Below are positions 5,386 to 8,695 of a stretch of 8,695 nucleotides of DNA, piece after piece. Each line of letters begins with the position of its first letter. The first letter of the stretch is position 1. The notes under the pieces are model-generated. The model saw only the letters and a list, made by a program, of their open reading frames with translations, ran no database searches and had not been told where the DNA came from. The position numbers and the translations under genes were made by a program. The stretch comes from Bacteroidota bacterium (GTDB lineage: Bacteria; Bacteroidota; Bacteroidia; Bacteroidales; Tenuifilaceae). The DNA lies in assembly GCA_023406715.1 (NCBI GenBank), contig JAEXVC010000227.1:1-8695 (forward strand), written 5' to 3'.

Positions 5386-6822
5386 TTATAAATTATCCAC
5401 CCTAGCCTCAATCACATTCTGAATTTCTGTGGGCACATTCGATAGGAAATTGTAGCCAGTTAATGACTCAATGGAATCGACACTTACCCTGTAGTATGTC
5501 CATGCGTTGGCCGAACAGGCCTGAGTGTTTGGCATAACTACCGCAATTACGCGTGTGCTAGTGGTTATGCGGCTAAGGTCGTTGTTTCCGTTGGGTAGTA
5601 CAACAATAATCTTCCAAGTTTTGCTAGGCACGGTTACTCCTGAAGATAGAACAGTAAATGTTCCCTTTGCGCTGGTGCCACCTTCGCCGTAAGGCCCGCC
5701 AATAATATACAGTTCGTTGCCATTGTCAATTAAACTTCTACAGTAATTTTCCAAATTGGCCCAGGTTTGCTGATTGTTATTTGGCGCTTGCGGAATCATA
5801 TTGGTCATTAAGAACGTTGCTGAGTTATTGGTAACGCTAGAAGTCCTGTCGGCACTTGGACACATATGTCCCCTATCGAAACCGTAGGTTGTGAACATAA
5901 AGTCCGATTGGGTAACCTTATACCATGTGTCTGGGAGTGAGTAATCGGCTCTGAAATCGTCTTGTCTGTCAGTGCTTCCAACATCGCCTGAGTATAAATG
6001 CCAGCTGGTCCAATTCATAGTCTGTTTTGAGTTGCTGTACGACAGAACGTACTGGGTTTTAACCATAAGGTAGTTATTGGGGCTTAGAATGTTATTAACG
6101 GCATCGCTAGGGTTTCCGAGTAGCATATTGTCGTTATCGGTATAGCCAGGGGTGTCAGTTAATGTTGTGAACGATGTTTCGCTTCCATACTTAGTGCCCA
6201 CGCTGTTTGTGGCATATGCTCTGATGTAGTACTTAGTGCCAGCAGTTAATCCTCCAACAGAACTTGAGAAACTTCCTAATCCTGAGCCATTGCTAGTTTT
6301 AGAATCGTTAATGGTTGGGTTCGGGTTGATACCCCAGCAAACACCCCTTTCGGTAATTGCCGAGCCACCGTCAATAGTTATGCTTCCTCCGCATACGGCA
6401 GTGTTTTTTGTAATGGACGATACCGAGGAGGTTGATATTGTTGCTAAAGTAGCGCTGGTTGTAAACGGAATGTTTTCGCCGTAAGCTATTCCGTTTGAGT
6501 TTGTTGCGTAAGCTCTGACATGGTAGGTGGTACCAGGGTTGAGATTTGTTATTTGGCTTGTAAAATCGCTGCTTCCTTTTCCGTTGTCGGTTTTGTTATC
6601 GGCTATTGTAGGATTCTCCTGAGTACTCCAACATATCCCTTTTGAGTAAATTTCTTCGCCGCCATCGTCCTTAATAATACCTCCGCCAATGGCTGAGTTG
6701 CTTTCAATATTCTCAATGCTTGCAGTCTCAACAGTTGGTTCTGTGGTTTCCTTTTTACATCCAGATTGAATAACTAAGATAAAAGAAACAAGTAGGAAAA
6801 TTGAGGAAAAACGGTTCTTCAT
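5386..6822 (-). CDS. Lipoprotein DNA/RNA non-specific endonuclease (NUC1 family) with two Fn3-like repeats
   Basis: This 478-residue enzyme should cut DNA and RNA without strong sequence preference. Residues 1-21 form a lipoprotein signal ending QSG-Cys22, followed by KKE, so it is probably anchored at the outer membrane and perhaps exported to the surface. Two similar Fn3-like modules follow at about 30-122 and 127-220, sharing the pattern RGVCW or KGICW, ..NPTI, GTxYxxRAYATN and FTT. The NUC1 domain spans about 230-465. Asp316-Arg-Gly-His319 is the DRGH motif with the general-base histidine. Asn350 (metal ligand) and Glu358 in NNNQQTWANLE match Asn119 and Glu127 of Serratia nuclease. All key residues are present. 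No immunity protein is visible next to it. A scavenging or biofilm-DNA role is a guess. The promoter candidate is at 6876-6883. Confidence 0.92.
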   Translation of the reverse strand: MKNRFSSIFLLVSFILVIQSGCKKETTEPTVETASIENIESNSAIGGGIIKDDGGEEIYSKGICWSTQENPTIADNKTDNGKGSSDFTSQITNLNPGTTYHVRAYATNSNGIAYGENIPFTTSATLATISTSSVSSITKNTAVCGGSITIDGGSAITERGVCWGINPNPTINDSKTSNGSGLGSFSSSVGGLTAGTKYYIRAYATNSVGTKYGSETSFTTLTDTPGYTDNDNMLLGNPSDAVNNILSPNNYLMVKTQYVLSYSNSKQTMNWTSWHLYSGDVGSTDRQDDFRADYSLPDTWYKVTQSDFMFTTYGFDRGHMCPSADRTSSVTNNSATFLMTNMIPQAPNNNQQTWANLENYCRSLIDNGNELYIIGGPYGEGGTSAKGTFTVLSSGVTVPSKTWKIIVVLPNGNNDLSRITTSTRVIAVVMPNTQACSANAWTYYRVSVDSIESLTGYNFLSNVPTEIQNVIEARVDNL

Positions 6823-6875
6823 GGCACTTTGTTTTTGTTAACACCCTCATGACTATATAACGAGATGTGAACTTG

Positions 6876-6883
6876 CAAAGTTA
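6876..6883 (-). promoter_or_regulatory. Bacteroidota-type -7 promoter box for the nuclease gene
   Basis: Read on the - strand this is TAACTTTG, a perfect match to the TAnnTTTG -7 element of the primary sigma factor of Bacteroidota. It lies 54 bp before the nuclease start codon, giving a leader of roughly 45 nt. No clear TTTG -33 box is found 17-20 bp further upstream, so the call rests on one element. Confidence 0.5.
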
Positions 6884-7040
6884 TTGGATTGAACAATAAA
6901 ATCATGGCATATTATTCTATATATAACTTGGTTGATAGGTTATTGCACTTTTTTATTGTTTTAATGTTGATTTATGTGCTACTAAGTGGGTTTTGAGTTA
7001 GAAAAAATCTATTTATCTTTTGACTGTCAGCGGGTTGAAA

Positions 7041-7064
7041 TAGAAAAAGCCCTTGTGGGGCTTT
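7041..7064 (-). terminator. Intrinsic terminator of the ABC exporter operon
   Basis: On the - strand the order is AAAGCCC, loop CACAA, GGGCTTT, then further T residues (GGGCTTTTTC). This is a 7-bp stem running straight into a T-run. It lies about 130 nt after the permease stop. On the + strand no T-run follows, so it should act only on - strand transcripts. It separates the exporter from the nuclease gene. Confidence 0.8.
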
Positions 7065-7192
7065 CGGAAAAAGAGTGGAAGAATTGCTCTAACAGTTTTT
7101 AATCAATATTGGTATTTAGGGTCTAAAAAACTAACTTGGTTTTGATTTAATTTTATAGATAATCTAATGTACAATTCTCCCACCTTTCTGGT

Positions 7193-7963
7193 TTATACAA
7201 TTCGACGCTTACACCAAAGCAAATATCCTGCCACAAATAGTATTATAAAACCAATTGAATTATAGATAAGAAAATGATCCAGTGCATTTTTTCCATGTCC
7301 CATTACAGCATCGTACGATAAATAGCCTTGTACATATGGATGAAAGTGTACATATTTCCAACCTCGTACTAAAACCATTCCCGATATAAAACCAACCATT
7401 CCAACTCCAAATGGAATAATAACATTGCTCCATTTGAGCGATACTAAGAACTGTATTGCAGTGATTAGTAGGCTCGATATTGCCACTATTGCAATTTTTT
7501 TTGCAAAAAACAACGAAACAGGTAGGTTCAGGCTAAGCAGTTCTGGAAACTTTAAACTTACTACCCAAGCACCAAATACACTAAAAATAAAGTAAAGTAT
7601 AAGGCTTGTGGATATTAGGAGTGCAGCCATAGCCCATTTGCTTAAGTAAGTGTTGAACCTGCTAACGGGGAAAGAGAATAAATCTTTTAGCGACGATGCT
7701 TTATGCTCCACATTATGAATTAAAACAGCCAAGAGGATGATATAGAATGGGAAAAATACACTGCTTGCAGTGCTTAGGTTGTTGTCGAGCATTGTGGCAA
7801 AGCCATTTGTTCCTGGAGCAATAAGTTTATCGCCTTTGAAAAAGTAGATAAGTGTAAAGAGAGTTGAAATAAATAGCGGTGCCAGCACAGCAAGAGCCAG
7901 TGCGTAAGTCCTTTTATACTTAAGAATCTCAACCTTTATGCTTGTGAAATATTGTTTTATCAT
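7193..7963 (-). CDS. ABC-2 type exporter permease (lantibiotic-immunity-like)
   Basis: This 256-residue integral membrane protein has about six helices (near residues 20-42, 68-85, 106-136, 152-175, 180-200 and 232-250). The opening VEILKYKRTYALALAVLAPL and the HNVEHKASSLKDLFSFPVSR segment (83-102) before the third helix are typical of the ABC-2 permeases that include the MutE/EpiE-type lantibiotic self-protection subunits and related Bacteroidota exporters. The substrate cannot be told from the sequence. The ATG lies 12 nt after the stop of the ATPase gene, so the two are co-transcribed and presumably assemble as one transporter. No second permease follows; the operon ends at the hairpin at 7041-7064. 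The transporter may therefore work with a permease homodimer, unless another subunit is encoded upstream of the window. Confidence 0.88.
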   Translation of the reverse strand: MIKQYFTSIKVEILKYKRTYALALAVLAPLFISTLFTLIYFFKGDKLIAPGTNGFATMLDNNLSTASSVFFPFYIILLAVLIHNVEHKASSLKDLFSFPVSRFNTYLSKWAMAALLISTSLILYFIFSVFGAWVVSLKFPELLSLNLPVSLFFAKKIAIVAISSLLITAIQFLVSLKWSNVIIPFGVGMVGFISGMVLVRGWKYVHFHPYVQGYLSYDAVMGHGKNALDHFLIYNSIGFIILFVAGYLLWCKRRIV

Positions 7964-7975
7964 GGTATTTTACTT

Positions 7976-8695
7976 TTAGTTATTAACATTGGTTAAAGTC
8001 ATAAATACATCTTCCAGATTATGCTCATGGTAGTTTAGTTTATACACGTCGATGCCTTGTTCCACTAGATATCGGTTGATTGATGCAGTTTGCTTTTCGT
8101 TCTCAATATCCAACTCTAGTGTCGAATTATTGTTGTGGATTGCATTAATTCCCTGTGTTTGGAGTAGTTGCTTTGCGCGGGTTACATCGCCAACCTTTAG
8201 TTCGAGTCTTTTGGAATTTGCAAGGGTTAGTTGATTTAGTGTACCCTGAAAAACCAACTCTCCATTATGAATTAATCCAACATGGGAGCACATTCGTTCA
8301 ATTTCGGCAAGCATATGGCTCGATACAAATATTGTTATTCCTTTCTCTGTGTTGAGTTTTATTAAAAGTTCACGGATTTCCTTAATTCCGTTAGGGTCTA
8401 AGCCATTTGTGGGCTCATCGAGTATTAGTAGTTCGGGGTTGTGTATTAATGCCTGTGCAATGGCAATTCTTTGTTTCATGCCAAGTGAGTACTTTTTTAC
8501 AAGACGTTTACGGGCATAGGTTATCCCTACGGTTTCGAGCACCTCATCAATGCTACTTTTGGTGGTTCCGTAGTAAATTTGGGCTATTCTAAGGTTTTCT
8601 TCGCCAGTAAGGTGTCCGTAAAGTGTTGGTTGCTCAACAAATCGCCCAAGGCGTTTAAGAACCGAAAGCCGATTATTAGTTACATCCTCGCCAAA
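7976..8695 (-). CDS. ABC transporter ATP-binding subunit (N-terminus cut off by the window edge)
   Basis: The frame is open through the right edge, giving 239 visible residues; the start and the Walker A loop (roughly 60 residues) are missing. Seen, numbered from the first visible residue: the Q-loop in FVEQPTLYGHLTGEENL (Gln22), a degenerate signature YSLGMKQR (69-76) typical of export ATPases of the bacitracin/lantibiotic-resistance type, Walker B LLILDEP with catalytic Glu94, the D-loop GLDPNG, and the H-loop His127 in FVSSHML. The last 80 or so residues form the usual C-terminal regulatory part ending in EHNLEDVFMTLT, common in ABC-2 exporters. All visible motifs are intact. A GTG at 8542 is an internal valine, not the start. 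It powers the permease encoded 12 nt downstream. Confidence 0.95.
   Translation of the reverse strand, partial: FGEDVTNNRLSVLKRLGRFVEQPTLYGHLTGEENLRIAQIYYGTTKSSIDEVLETVGITYARKRLVKKYSLGMKQRIAIAQALIHNPELLILDEPTNGLDPNGIKEIRELLIKLNTEKGITIFVSSHMLAEIERMCSHVGLIHNGELVFQGTLNQLTLANSKRLELKVGDVTRAKQLLQTQGINAIHNNNSTLELDIENEKQTASINRYLVEQGIDVYKLNYHEHNLEDVFMTLTNVNN

Larger units (their letters stand above)
6823..7192. other. 370-bp gene-free stretch between the nuclease and ABC exporter genes
   Basis: No convincing coding frame is seen on either strand. It contains the nuclease promoter candidate (6876-6883) and the terminator of the ABC operon (7041-7064). The remainder is AT-rich, and I see no further structure in it. 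Confidence 0.7.

Noticed and set aside
6236..6484. Plus-strand frame inside the nuclease gene (and plus-strand frames at 8052-8592 inside the ATPase gene)
   Set aside because: They are shadows of strongly supported genes on the other strand.

Overview
The window looks like a chromosomal segment of a Bacteroidota bacterium. The signs are AT-rich intergenic DNA, start codons without clear Shine-Dalgarno sequences, a perfect TAnnTTTG -7 promoter box before the nuclease gene, a lipoprotein signal ending SGC-KK, and Fn3-like 'GICW...NPT' repeats typical of that phylum's surface proteins. No rRNA, tRNA, CRISPR array, transposase or integrase is visible.

Layout. At the left edge (1-1687, + strand) is a umuD-umuC pair for SOS mutagenesis: a self-cleaving UmuD lacking only its first few codons, and a full-length UmuC with intact catalytic residues. 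From about 1850 to 5345 follows an accessory stretch, all on the + strand and clearly more AT-rich than umuDC. It holds three genes of unknown role: a three-helix membrane protein (1885-2691), an exported PQQ-like beta-propeller protein (2931-4595) and an exported WG-repeat protein (4749-5312). The first two are each followed by a copy of one imperfectly palindromic repeat of about 110-140 bp. From 5386 to the right edge everything is on the - strand: a NUC1-family nuclease carried on a predicted surface lipoprotein, then an ABC exporter (permease, and an ATPase cut by the window edge) ending in a convincing intrinsic terminator.

Most interesting signal. The arrangement of gene plus 3' palindromic site resembles integron gene cassettes. 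The membrane-protein gene is bracketed by a 13-of-14 bp inverted repeat containing GTTGGGC at its 5' side and GCCCAAC at its 3' side, the box pair expected of a single attC-bearing cassette. The 3' side continues into an 18-bp imperfect stem (15 pairs), with total length within the attC range. Homology between the two repeat copies stops exactly after a GTT, where attC recombination would cut. The case is incomplete: the right-hand boxes (GTTATTA, GTTCAAT) depart from GTTRRRY, the second copy has no recognisable left box, and no integrase is in the window. A dispersed palindromic repeat family is the alternative.

How the genes may act together: umuD and umuC form one translesion-synthesis unit, and the ABC ATPase and permease form one exporter. 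The three accessory genes share orientation and setting, but nothing in the sequence shows that they function together.
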